A stretch of DNA of 64,000 nucleotides. It comes from Actinophytocola sp963840275. GTDB lineage: Bacteria; Actinomycetota; Actinomycetes; Mycobacteriales; Pseudonocardiaceae. Positions within the stretch are counted from its first letter, which is position 1; each line of letters starts with the position of its first letter. Below, in pieces: positions 1 through 7,600 of the stretch. The DNA is taken from the NCBI GenBank assembly GCA_963840275.1, contig CAWIYK010000010.1:806001-870000 (forward strand), written 5' to 3'. The notes below the pieces were generated by a model. It did not search any database. It was not told where the DNA came from and was given only the letters and a program-made list of their open reading frames with translations. Both the position numbers and the translations under genes were made by a program.

Positions 1-2
1 GG

Positions 3-1058
3 CGTGAGCTGATCACGAGCGACCAGCTCGCCGCCGCGGTCGAGCGGCTGTGGCCCCGGCTGTCGCCGCGCCGGCTGCTCGCCGAGCTGTACACGTCGCC
101 GGGGCGGCTCGCGGCGGCGGGCGCGCCCTCGGCTCTGTTCCGCGAGCGCGGCGACGCGTGGACCGTGTCCGACGTGCCGCTGCTCGACGAGGCCGCCGAG
201 CTGCTCGGCGAGCTGGAGTCCGAGGACGAGGCCGACCAGGCCCGCCGCGAGCAGGAGGCGTACGCGCGCGGCGTGCTCGACATCCTCGACACCGAGGAGG
301 ACCCGGACGGCGAGCTGCTGCGTGCGGTCGACGTGATCGACCCGACGCAGCTGGCCGAGCGGCAGGAGGAGCGCGACGGCCGTTCGCTGGCCGAGCGAGC
401 CGCCGCCGACCGCGAGTGGACCTACGGGCACGTGGTCGTCGACGAGGCGCAGGAACTGTCCGAAATGGACTGGCGGGTCCTGATGCGGCGCTGCCCAAGC
501 CGTTCCATGACGATCGTCGGCGACCTCGCGCAGCGCGAGTCGCCGGCCGGGGCGCGGTCGTGGGCCGCGATGCTCGACGAGTACGTGCCGGCGCGGTGGG
601 TGTACCGGCAGCTGACGATCAACTACCGCATGCCGGCCGAGATCATGGACGTCGCCGCGTCCGTGCTGTCCACAATGGACGCCACGCTCCAGCCGCCGAA
701 GTCCGTGCGGTCCTCCGGGGTGCTGCCGTGGTCGCGGCGCGCCGAGCCGGAGACCCTCGCGGCGGTGGTCACCGAGATGGTCGCGAAGCTGGAGGCCGAG
801 ATCGGCGAGGGCACGGTCGCGGTGATCGCGCCGGAGGGCTCGACACTCAACGTCGACGCGCTGCTCCTGCCCCCGCGGGCGACCAAGGGCCTCGAGTTCG
901 ACGCGGTGATCGTCGTCGAGCCGGCGACGATCATGGCCGGCCCGGCCGGGCCCGCCGCGCTGTACGTGGCGCTGACCAGGCCGACGCAGCGGCTCGGCGT
1001 CGTGCACACGCAGCCGCTGCCGGAGTGCCTGACCCTGCTGGACGACGTGACTCCGTGA
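3..1058 (+). CDS. helR: HelR-type RNA polymerase-recycling ATPase, C-terminal part
   Basis: C-terminal 351 residues of a UvrD/HelD-like superfamily 1 ATPase. The frame is open from base 3, so the gene starts upstream of the window. Visible helicase motifs: VVVDEAQELSEMDWR (Walker B type, about bases 432-476), VGDLAQR, NYRMPAEIM, TKGLEFDAVIVVEP and the motif VI-like YVALTRPTQRL. Known of the family: actinobacterial HelR binds RNA polymerase, displaces it from stalled or rifamycin-blocked complexes, and in Streptomyces contributes to rifamycin tolerance. The role here is inferred from sequence resemblance. The stop overlaps a GTG that opens the next (broken) frame. A general UvrD-like helicase is the alternative, but the QELSEMDWRVLMRRCPSRSM region is typical of HelR. 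Confidence 0.8.
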   Translation, partial: RELITSDQLAAAVERLWPRLSPRRLLAELYTSPGRLAAAGAPSALFRERGDAWTVSDVPLLDEAAELLGELESEDEADQARREQEAYARGVLDILDTEEDPDGELLRAVDVIDPTQLAERQEERDGRSLAERAAADREWTYGHVVVDEAQELSEMDWRVLMRRCPSRSMTIVGDLAQRESPAGARSWAAMLDEYVPARWVYRQLTINYRMPAEIMDVAASVLSTMDATLQPPKSVRSSGVLPWSRRAEPETLAAVVTEMVAKLEAEIGEGTVAVIAPEGSTLNVDALLLPPRATKGLEFDAVIVVEPATIMAGPAGPAALYVALTRPTQRLGVVHTQPLPECLTLLDDVTP

Positions 1059-1369
1059 GTTCCGGAAGTCGATCGTCCGGAACTGCCCGTAACCTGCTGG
1101 ATGCCGCCGGGCTGCGGGTGACGGTGGGTGCCTGGAGGAGGACGTCTTCGCAGGCGTTCCTCGGCCGGGAGCTGGAGCGACCGTGGCGCGCGGTGGACTG
1201 GGACGCCGATTCCGACTGGGCATGCTCGCCGTGGCCCGACGGCAGCGCCCCGAGCCTGCGCCGCCTCCTGATCGACATGGTCGAGGAGTACGCCCGCCAC
1301 GTCGGCCACGCGGACCTGCTCCGCGAGTCCATCGACGGCCTCGTCGGGGAGGATCCCCCTAGGTCGTGA
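1055..1369 (+). pseudogene. DUF664/DinB-family protein remnant with internal deletion
   Basis: Open frame of about 104 codons from a GTG overlapping the helR stop. Its middle and end match the mycothiol-dependent DinB/DUF664 fold: ERPWRAVDWDADSDW, then PDGSAPSLRRLLIDMVEEYARH and GHADLLRESIDG. Family members are about 170 residues; between WACSP and WPDGS some 30-40 residues normally present are missing, and the N-terminal helix is reduced. This looks like an in-frame deletion product, probably non-functional. The stop overlaps the convergent P450 stop by a few bases. It could still be expressed as a short protein; that cannot be judged from sequence. Confidence 0.6.
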
Positions 1370-2777
1370 GGCGGTGTTTGAGGTCGATCGGTAGGCCGTC
1401 CTTCGGCATGGGCAGCGCTGTCGGGTCCCAGCGGACGTCGTAGTCCTCGGGCACCGTCCATTCGAAACGGCGGACCAGCTCGTGCACGAGGGTCTTCACC
1501 TCGTAGGTGCCGAAGTGCATGCCGATGCACTTGTGCACCCCGCCGCCGAAGGGCATGTACGCGAACCGGTGGGACTTGTCCTCCCGCCGGTCCTCCGCGA
1601 AGCGGTCCGGGTCGAAGCGGTGCGGCTCCGTCCAGTACTCCGGCAGCATGTGGTTGATCCACGCGAGCGTGGTCACGAACACGCCGGCCGGCAGGTGGTG
1701 GCCGAGCAGCTCGGTGTCCTTCACGGTCTTGCGCACCATCCACGGCACCGGCGCGACCAGCCGCATGGACTCCTTCAGCACCAGGTCGAGCGTCGGCAGC
1801 CGGTCCAAAGAGGACACGGTCAGCGGCTCGTCACCGAGCGCCAGCGACTCCGCGCGCACCCGGTCCTGCCAGTCCGAATTCTTGCCGAGGTAGTACACGA
1901 CCGCCGACGTCGCGATGGTCGACGTGTCGTGCGCCGCCATCATCAGGAAGATCATGTGGTTCACGACGTCCTCGTCGCTGAACGTCTCGCCCTCGTCGGT
2001 GCGTGCGTGGCACAGCGCGGCGAACAGGTCGTCCGAGTCCGACGCCCGCTTCGCCGGCAGGCTCGCGCGGAAGTAGTCCTCCAGCACCTTCCGCCCGGAC
2101 AGCCCCGCCTGCCACCGCCCACCCGGCACCGGAAGCCGCAGCAGCGCGGTGCCGGCGCGCACGGTGTCGACGAACGCCCTGGTGAGCTTGCGGCTGTCGC
2201 CACCGAGGGACGACGCCATGAAGATCTTCGTCGCCACGTCGAGGGTGAGCTGCTTGAGCGCCGGGTACACGGCGAACGTCGAGCCGGGCACCCACGAAGA
2301 CACGCTCGACCGCACGACGTCGCCGACCTGGCCCATGTACCCCGACAGCCGGTCGGCCGTGAAGGCCAGCTGCATCAGCCGCCGGTGGTACAGGTGCTCG
2401 TCGAAGTCCAGCAGCATCAGGCCCCGGTTGAAGAACGGGCCGATGAAGTACTCCCAGCCCTGCTGCGAGAACGCCTTGTCCTTGTTGGCGAGCACGACCT
2501 GCGTGGCGTCCGGGCCCGACGCGGACACGACGCGAATGCCGAACGCCCGCACCCACGACACCGGGCCGTGCGAGCGGTAGCGCTGCATCGCGTAGTCCAT
2601 GCCGAGCCGCAGCATCTCCAGGCTGTGCCCGAGCACGGGAAGGCCGGTGTCACCGGGGATCGGCTTGAGGCCGGCAGGCGGTGTGGTCAGGTCCCGCTTC
2701 GGCCACTCGTGGTTCATCAGCCACTGGTCGAGCGCGTTCTTGTCGATGGCATAGGGAGCCCGCAGATCGGTGGACAT
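1359..2777 (-). CDS. Cytochrome P450
   Basis: Haem-thiolate monooxygenase of 472 residues, soluble, needing ferredoxin partners encoded elsewhere. Seen: I-helix AAHDTS (281-286), K-helix ExxR (E336-R339) and the haem loop FGGGVHKCIG with ligand Cys417. All expected P450 elements are present and the length is normal. The ATG at 2777 follows an AGGAGG that is formed by the last codons of the upstream TetR gene (spacing 8), so regulator and P450 are cotranscribed and translationally close. The AHDTS I-helix and FGGGVHKCIG signature resemble mycobacterial and Rhodococcus P450s acting on lipids or sterols; with the divergent fadAB this suggests a fatty-acid-like substrate (inference). No CYP family is assigned. 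Confidence 0.9.
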   Translation of the reverse strand: MSTDLRAPYAIDKNALDQWLMNHEWPKRDLTTPPAGLKPIPGDTGLPVLGHSLEMLRLGMDYAMQRYRSHGPVSWVRAFGIRVVSASGPDATQVVLANKDKAFSQQGWEYFIGPFFNRGLMLLDFDEHLYHRRLMQLAFTADRLSGYMGQVGDVVRSSVSSWVPGSTFAVYPALKQLTLDVATKIFMASSLGGDSRKLTRAFVDTVRAGTALLRLPVPGGRWQAGLSGRKVLEDYFRASLPAKRASDSDDLFAALCHARTDEGETFSDEDVVNHMIFLMMAAHDTSTIATSAVVYYLGKNSDWQDRVRAESLALGDEPLTVSSLDRLPTLDLVLKESMRLVAPVPWMVRKTVKDTELLGHHLPAGVFVTTLAWINHMLPEYWTEPHRFDPDRFAEDRREDKSHRFAYMPFGGGVHKCIGMHFGTYEVKTLVHELVRRFEWTVPEDYDVRWDPTALPMPKDGLPIDLKHRLTT

Positions 2778-2782
2778 GACAC

Positions 2783-3964
2783 CTACCTCCTAGCGTCGAG
2801 AACGGTCACCGCCAGTTCGGAGAGCTCGGTCGCGATGCCCGGTCGCGTGACGATCCGGGGCGTGCGGGCCAGGTCGTTGATGATCGTGAGCGCGGCGTGC
2901 ACGACGACGCGGGCGTCGGGCTCGGGCAGGTCGGGGGCGAGCGCGCGGAGCTGGCGGACCCATTCGGCCACATAGGTCCGCTGCAGACGCACCAGCTCCT
3001 TGCGGTCCGGGTCGGGCAGGTTGCGCAGCTCGTTCGCGAACGTCGCCATGATGTTGTCCGACCGCAGCACGGTGTCCACATAGGACGTCACGAGCGCGCG
3101 CAGTGCCGCGCGGGGGTCCGCCGCGTCGCTGACCGCGCGCTCGGCCGTGCGGGCCAGGCGGTCGGCCATCCGGTAGCCGCCCGCGACGAGGATCGCGGCC
3201 TTACCGGGGAAGTACCGGTAGATGCTCGGCCCGGCCATGCCGGCCCGCGCGCCGATGTCCTCCATGCTGACCGCGGCGTACCCGCGGTCCCGGAACAGCG
3301 AGATCGCCGCGGACAGCAGCTCCTCGCGCCGCGACGCGGGCTGCGCGACCCGCCGCGTCGGCGCCTCGGTCGTGGCTGGCACCCGCCACTCGGTCACCGC
3401 CGCCGCGAGCGACACCATCAGGTCCTCGAACCGCCGCCGCGGCGGGCTCACGTGGTGGTCCGACAGACTCCCGTACACCGAGAGCGTCGCCCAGCCGAGC
3501 AGCTCCGCGTCGGCGGGGCTCAGCTCCGGCCGCACGTCACGCAGCGCGATGCCCCACTGCGCGATCAGCTCGGCGCCCCGGTGCCGGATCTTGGTGCGGT
3601 CGGCCCTGGCGAGGTGGCGGCCCTCCCATCGCCACAGCGCGGTCACCTCGCGCCGGTCCACGGCGAGCGCCGCGACGGCCCGCAGCAGTGCGGTGAGCTG
3701 CTCATCCGGCGTGCCCGGCCGGGCCAACGCCTGCTCGGTGACCAGGCCGAACGTGTCCATGCCGGAGAGCAGCACGTGCGCGAGGATGTCCTGCTTGCCG
3801 CGGAAGTGCCGGTACACGGCCGGCCCGGTGACACCCGCCGCGCTGGCGATGTCGTTCACGCTGACCTGGTGGTACCCGTGCTTGCGGAACAGCTCCGCCG
3901 CCGCGTCGGCGAGCTGCGCCTTGCGGTTGCGCGGCCGCCTGGCCGGTGCCTGGGAAGTCTCCAC
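2783..3964 (-). CDS. Dual-domain TetR/AcrR regulator (two HTH domains in one chain)
   Basis: 393-residue protein, twice the normal TetR length. Two TetR N-terminal DNA-binding domains are visible: residues about 13-62 (AELFRKHGYHQVSVNDIA, VYRHFRGKQDI) and about 211-258 (ISLFRDRGYAAVSMEDIG, IYRYFPGKAAI). Each is followed by an all-helical ligand/dimer domain, so one polypeptide could mimic a TetR dimer. Starts at GTG 3964 behind GAGGGA (spacing about 6). It is the first gene of the P450 operon and divergent from fadA; the intergenic region carries two TAAY-N4-ATTA palindromes that are candidate operators. Likely role: repressor of the P450 and fadAB, relieved by an acyl-CoA or similar ligand (inference from context). 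Confidence 0.88.
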   Translation of the reverse strand: METSQAPARRPRNRKAQLADAAAELFRKHGYHQVSVNDIASAAGVTGPAVYRHFRGKQDILAHVLLSGMDTFGLVTEQALARPGTPDEQLTALLRAVAALAVDRREVTALWRWEGRHLARADRTKIRHRGAELIAQWGIALRDVRPELSPADAELLGWATLSVYGSLSDHHVSPPRRRFEDLMVSLAAAVTEWRVPATTEAPTRRVAQPASRREELLSAAISLFRDRGYAAVSMEDIGARAGMAGPSIYRYFPGKAAILVAGGYRMADRLARTAERAVSDAADPRAALRALVTSYVDTVLRSDNIMATFANELRNLPDPDRKELVRLQRTYVAEWVRQLRALAPDLPEPDARVVVHAALTIINDLARTPRIVTRPGIATELSELAVTVLDARR

Positions 3965-4047
3965 AACGGTCCCTCCACGCGTGAAGCGTCACTAGCGAAA
4001 GTAGACCATGCCCATGTTGTTGGCAATCCGCCAACTCCGGCCGGTAA

Positions 4048-4062
4048 GTTAACGGTCATTAG
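4048..4062. promoter_or_regulatory. Candidate TetR operator 1 (fadA/TetR intergenic)
   Basis: GTTAACGGTCATTAG, containing the half-palindrome TAAC-GGTC-ATTA. It matches the site at 4172-4186 in 11 of 15 positions and lies between the divergent TetR and fadA genes, 124 bp from the second copy. Binding by the dual TetR protein is inference. Confidence 0.4.
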
Positions 4063-4171
4063 CACGCTGTCAGCGGACTCGTGGCTGGCTGTAGTGCCCG
4101 GTCACCTGAAGTGTGGCCCACACCCCATTTAGGGCGCCGGTCGTTGACAACCACAGATCCGGTGCCAACAT

Positions 4172-4186
4172 GTTAATGAGTATTAG
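4172..4186. promoter_or_regulatory. Candidate TetR operator 2, just upstream of fadA
   Basis: GTTAATGAGTATTAG with the perfect palindrome TAAT-GAGT-ATTA, 22 bp before the fadA start. A TTGACA hexamer at 4144-4149 may be the -35 of the fadA promoter, which would put this site at or just after the -10 region, a typical repressor position. No convincing -10 hexamer was found at 17-bp spacing. Confidence 0.45.
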
Positions 4187-4208
4187 CGCCTCGAGAGGAC
4201 CCGCCAGC

Positions 4209-5423
4209 GTGTCTACCGAAGCTTTCGTCTACGACGCGATCCGCACGCCCCGCGGCCGGGGCAAGAAGAACGGATCCCTGCACGGAACCAAGCCCATCTC
4301 ACTGGTCGTCGGCCTGATCGACGAGCTGCGCAAGCGCAACCCCACGCTGGACGTCGACCGGGTCTCCGACCTGCTGCTCGGCGTGGTCACCCCCATCGGC
4401 GACCAGGGCAGTGACATCGCGAAGACCGCCGCCATCGCGGCCGGGCTGCCCGACACCGTCGGGGGCGTGCAGCTCAACCGGTTCTGCGCGTCGGGCCTCG
4501 AGGCCGTCAACATCGCGGCGCAGAAGGTGGCGTCGGGCTGGGACGAGGTCGTCATCGGCGGCGGCGTCGAGTCGATGTCGCGGGTCGGCATGGGCACCGA
4601 CGGCGGCGCGTGGGCCATGGACCCGGCCACCGCGTACGACACGTACTTCGTGCCGCAGGGTGTCGGCGCCGACCTGATCGCCACGATCGAGGGATTCTCC
4701 CGCGAGGACGTCGACGCCTACGCGGTGCGCAGCCAGCAGCTCGCGGCCAAGGCCGCCAGCAACGGCTACTTCGCCAACTCGATCGTCCCGGTCGTCGACC
4801 AGAACGGCCTGACGGTCCTCGACCACGACGAGCACATGCGCCCGGAGACCACCGTGGAGGGCCTGGCCAAGCTGCCGGCGTCGTTCGCGGCGATCGGTGA
4901 CATGGGCGGCTTCGACGCGGTGGCGCTGCAGAAGTACCACTACGTCGAGAAGATCAACCATGTGCACCACGCCGGCAACTCCTCCGGCATCGTCGACGGC
5001 GCCGCACTCGTGCTCGTCGGCTCCGAGCGGGCCGGTACGGACATGGGTCTGACCCCGCGGGCCCGCATCGTCGCCACCGCCACCTCCGGTGCCGACTCGA
5101 CGATCATGCTGACCGGTCCGATCCCGGCCACCGAGAAGCTCCTCGCGAACACCGGCCTCACCGTCGACGACATCGACCTGTTCGAGCTGAACGAGGCCTT
5201 CGCGTCGGTCGTCATGAACTACCAGCGGAAGCTGCACATCCCCGACGAGAAGCTCAACGTCAACGGCGGTGCCATCGCCATGGGTCACCCGCTCGGCGCG
5301 ACCGGCGCGATGATCCTCGGCACCATGGTCGACGAGCTGGAGCGCCGGCAGGCCCGCCGCGCCGTGATCACCCTGTGCATCGGCGGCGGCATGGGCGTCG
5401 CGACCCTCATCGAGCGCGTGTAA
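4209..5423 (+). CDS. fadA: Acetyl-CoA C-acyltransferase (thiolase)
   Basis: Thiolase of 404 residues, catalysing CoA-dependent cleavage of 3-ketoacyl-CoA, the last step of beta-oxidation. Seen: acylated Cys93 in QLNRFCASGLEA, the NEAFA motif, GGAIAMGHPLGATGA with the catalytic His, and the second Cys in CIGGGMG. I chose GTG 4209 (VSTEAFVYDAIRTP), which begins at the conserved thiolase N-terminus and follows a GAGAGGA ribosome site; the longer upstream ATG frame has no family similarity. Sits 16 bp before fadB, forming the two subunits of the trifunctional complex. Probably controlled by the divergent dual TetR regulator. Confidence 0.95.
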   Translation: MSTEAFVYDAIRTPRGRGKKNGSLHGTKPISLVVGLIDELRKRNPTLDVDRVSDLLLGVVTPIGDQGSDIAKTAAIAAGLPDTVGGVQLNRFCASGLEAVNIAAQKVASGWDEVVIGGGVESMSRVGMGTDGGAWAMDPATAYDTYFVPQGVGADLIATIEGFSREDVDAYAVRSQQLAAKAASNGYFANSIVPVVDQNGLTVLDHDEHMRPETTVEGLAKLPASFAAIGDMGGFDAVALQKYHYVEKINHVHHAGNSSGIVDGAALVLVGSERAGTDMGLTPRARIVATATSGADSTIMLTGPIPATEKLLANTGLTVDDIDLFELNEAFASVVMNYQRKLHIPDEKLNVNGGAIAMGHPLGATGAMILGTMVDELERRQARRAVITLCIGGGMGVATLIERV

Positions 5424-5439
5424 AGGACAACGACTCTCA

Positions 5440-7599
5440 ATGACTGAGACCATTCGCTGGGACAAGGACTCCGACGGGATCGTCGTCCTCACCATGGACG
5501 ATCCGAAGCAGTCGGCCAACACGATGAACCGCGACTACGCGGCGTCGATGGCCGCGACCGTCGACCGGCTCGAGGCCGAGAAGGACGACATCTCCGGTGT
5601 CGTCATCACCTCGGCGAAGAAGACGTTCTTCGCCGGCGGCGACCTCAAGGACATGATCGAGGCGAAGCCGGAGGACGCCAAGGAGGGCTTCGAGTTCATC
5701 TCCGGCATCAAGGCGCAGCTGCGTCGCCTCGAGACGCTCGGCAAGCCGGTCGTGGCCGCCATCAACGGCGCCGCGCTCGGTGGCGGCCTGGAGATCGCGC
5801 TCGCCTGCCACCACCGGATCGCCGCCGACGTCAAGGGCTCGCAGATCGGCCTGCCCGAGGTCTCGCTGGGTCTGCTGCCCGGCGGCGGTGGCGTCACCCG
5901 CACCGTCCGGCTCATGGGCATCCAGAGCGCCCTGCTCAACGTGCTGCTGCAGGGTCAGCGGCACAAGCCCGCGAAGGCACTCGAGCTCGGCCTGGTGCAC
6001 GAGCTGGTGTCCACTGTGGACGAGCTGCTGCCGGCGGCCAAGGCGTGGGTCAAGGCCAACCCCGAGGCCGCGCAGCCGTGGGACGTCAAGGGCTTCAAGA
6101 TCCCCGGCGGCTCGCCGTCGCACCCGGCGTTCGCGGCGAACCTGCCGGCGTTTCCGGCGAACCTGCGCAAGCAGCTCAAGGGCGCCAACATGCCGGCGCC
6201 GCGCGCGATCCTGTCCGCGGCCATCGAGGGCGCGCAGGTCGACATCGACACCGCGCTCGTCATCGAGTCCCGCTACCTGATCGAGCTGCTGTCCGGCCCG
6301 GTCGCGAAGAACATGATCAAGGCGTTCTTCTTCGACCTGCAGCACATCAACTCCGGTGGCTCGCGGCCGGACGGCTACGAGAAGTTCACCGCGCGGAAGG
6401 TGGGCGTGCTCGGCGCCGGCATGATGGGCGCCGGCATCGCGTACGTGTGCGCCCGCGGCGGCATGGAGGTCGTGCTCAAGGACGTCACCCAGGAGGCCGC
6501 CGACAAGGGCCGGGACTACTCGGTCAAGCTGTTCGACAAGGCCGTGTCCCGCGGCAAGGTCACCCGCGAGAAGGCCGACGAGACCCTCGCGCGGATCAAG
6601 CCGACCGCCGTCGCGGACGACCTCGCCGGCTGCGACCTGGTGATCGAGGCCGTGTTCGAGAGCACGGACCTCAAGCACAAGGTGTTCGCCGAGATCGAGG
6701 GCGTCGTCGCGCCGGACGCCGTGCTCGGCTCCAACACCTCGACGCTGCCGATCACCGGTCTCGCCGAGGGCGTGAAGCGGCCGGAGGACTTCGTCGGCCT
6801 GCACTTCTTCTCGCCGGTCGACAAGATGCCGCTGCTGGAGATCATCGTCGGCGAGAAGACCAGCGACGCGACGCTCGCGAAGGCGTTCGACGTGGCGCAG
6901 CAGATCAAGAAGACGCCGATCGTGGTGAACGACTCACGCGGCTTCTTCACCTCGCGGGTGATCGGCACGTTCATCAACGAGGCGATCGCGATGGTCGCGG
7001 AGGGCGTCAACCCGCAGTCGGTCGAGCAGGCCGGTTCACAGGCCGGCTACCCGGCGCCGCCGCTGCAGCTGATGGACGAGCTGACGCTGACACTGACGCA
7101 GAAGATCCGCCGCGAGGCCAAGGACGCGGTGCTCGCCGCGGGTGGCGAGTGGCCGGCGCACGCGTCCGAGCCGCTGGTGAACCGGATGGTCGACGAGTTC
7201 GACCGCAAGGGCCGCTCGTCCGGCGCCGGTTTCTACTCCTATGTGGACGGTAAGCGCGACGGGCTCTGGTCCGGCCTGTACGAACACTTCACCAAGGAGG
7301 GCCACGAGATCCCGTTCGAGGACATGAAGGAGCGGATGCTCTTCGCGGAGTCCCTCGAGACCGTGAAGTGCTTCGACGAGGGTGTGCTGCGGTCCGTGCC
7401 GGACGCCAACATCGGCTCCATCATGGGCATCGGCTTCCCGCCGTGGACCGGTGGCGTGATCCAGTACATCAACGGCTACGAGGGCGGCGTCGCCGGTTTC
7501 GTGGCGCGGGCCCGCGAGCTGGCGGAGCGGTACGGGGACCACTTCCTGCCGCCCGCCTCGCTGGTGGAGAAGGCCGAGAAGGGCGAGAAGTTCGAGTGA
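5440..7599 (+). CDS. fadB: Fatty acid oxidation multifunctional protein: enoyl-CoA hydratase / 3-hydroxyacyl-CoA dehydrogenase
   Basis: 719-residue fusion of a crotonase domain (about 1-300) and an NAD-dependent 3-hydroxyacyl-CoA dehydrogenase (about 320-719). Seen: oxyanion-hole segment AINGAALGGGLE, hydratase glutamate in LPEVSLGLLPGGGG, nucleotide loop GAGMMGAG, and HFFSPVDKMPLLEI with the catalytic His. Converts trans-enoyl-CoA to 3-ketoacyl-CoA, then passes it to FadA. Length is normal for the actinobacterial FadB type. Ends at a strong hairpin (7607-7634) that also lies inside the 3' end of the convergent GH20 gene. Confidence 0.96.
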   Translation: MTETIRWDKDSDGIVVLTMDDPKQSANTMNRDYAASMAATVDRLEAEKDDISGVVITSAKKTFFAGGDLKDMIEAKPEDAKEGFEFISGIKAQLRRLETLGKPVVAAINGAALGGGLEIALACHHRIAADVKGSQIGLPEVSLGLLPGGGGVTRTVRLMGIQSALLNVLLQGQRHKPAKALELGLVHELVSTVDELLPAAKAWVKANPEAAQPWDVKGFKIPGGSPSHPAFAANLPAFPANLRKQLKGANMPAPRAILSAAIEGAQVDIDTALVIESRYLIELLSGPVAKNMIKAFFFDLQHINSGGSRPDGYEKFTARKVGVLGAGMMGAGIAYVCARGGMEVVLKDVTQEAADKGRDYSVKLFDKAVSRGKVTREKADETLARIKPTAVADDLAGCDLVIEAVFESTDLKHKVFAEIEGVVAPDAVLGSNTSTLPITGLAEGVKRPEDFVGLHFFSPVDKMPLLEIIVGEKTSDATLAKAFDVAQQIKKTPIVVNDSRGFFTSRVIGTFINEAIAMVAEGVNPQSVEQAGSQAGYPAPPLQLMDELTLTLTQKIRREAKDAVLAAGGEWPAHASEPLVNRMVDEFDRKGRSSGAGFYSYVDGKRDGLWSGLYEHFTKEGHEIPFEDMKERMLFAESLETVKCFDEGVLRSVPDANIGSIMGIGFPPWTGGVIQYINGYEGGVAGFVARARELAERYGDHFLPPASLVEKAEKGEKFE

Positions 7600-7600
7600 G

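Noticed and set aside
1482..2975. Long open frame antisense to the P450 gene
   Set aside because: Arg/His/Val-rich composition typical of antisense frames in high-GC DNA; the opposite strand encodes a complete P450.
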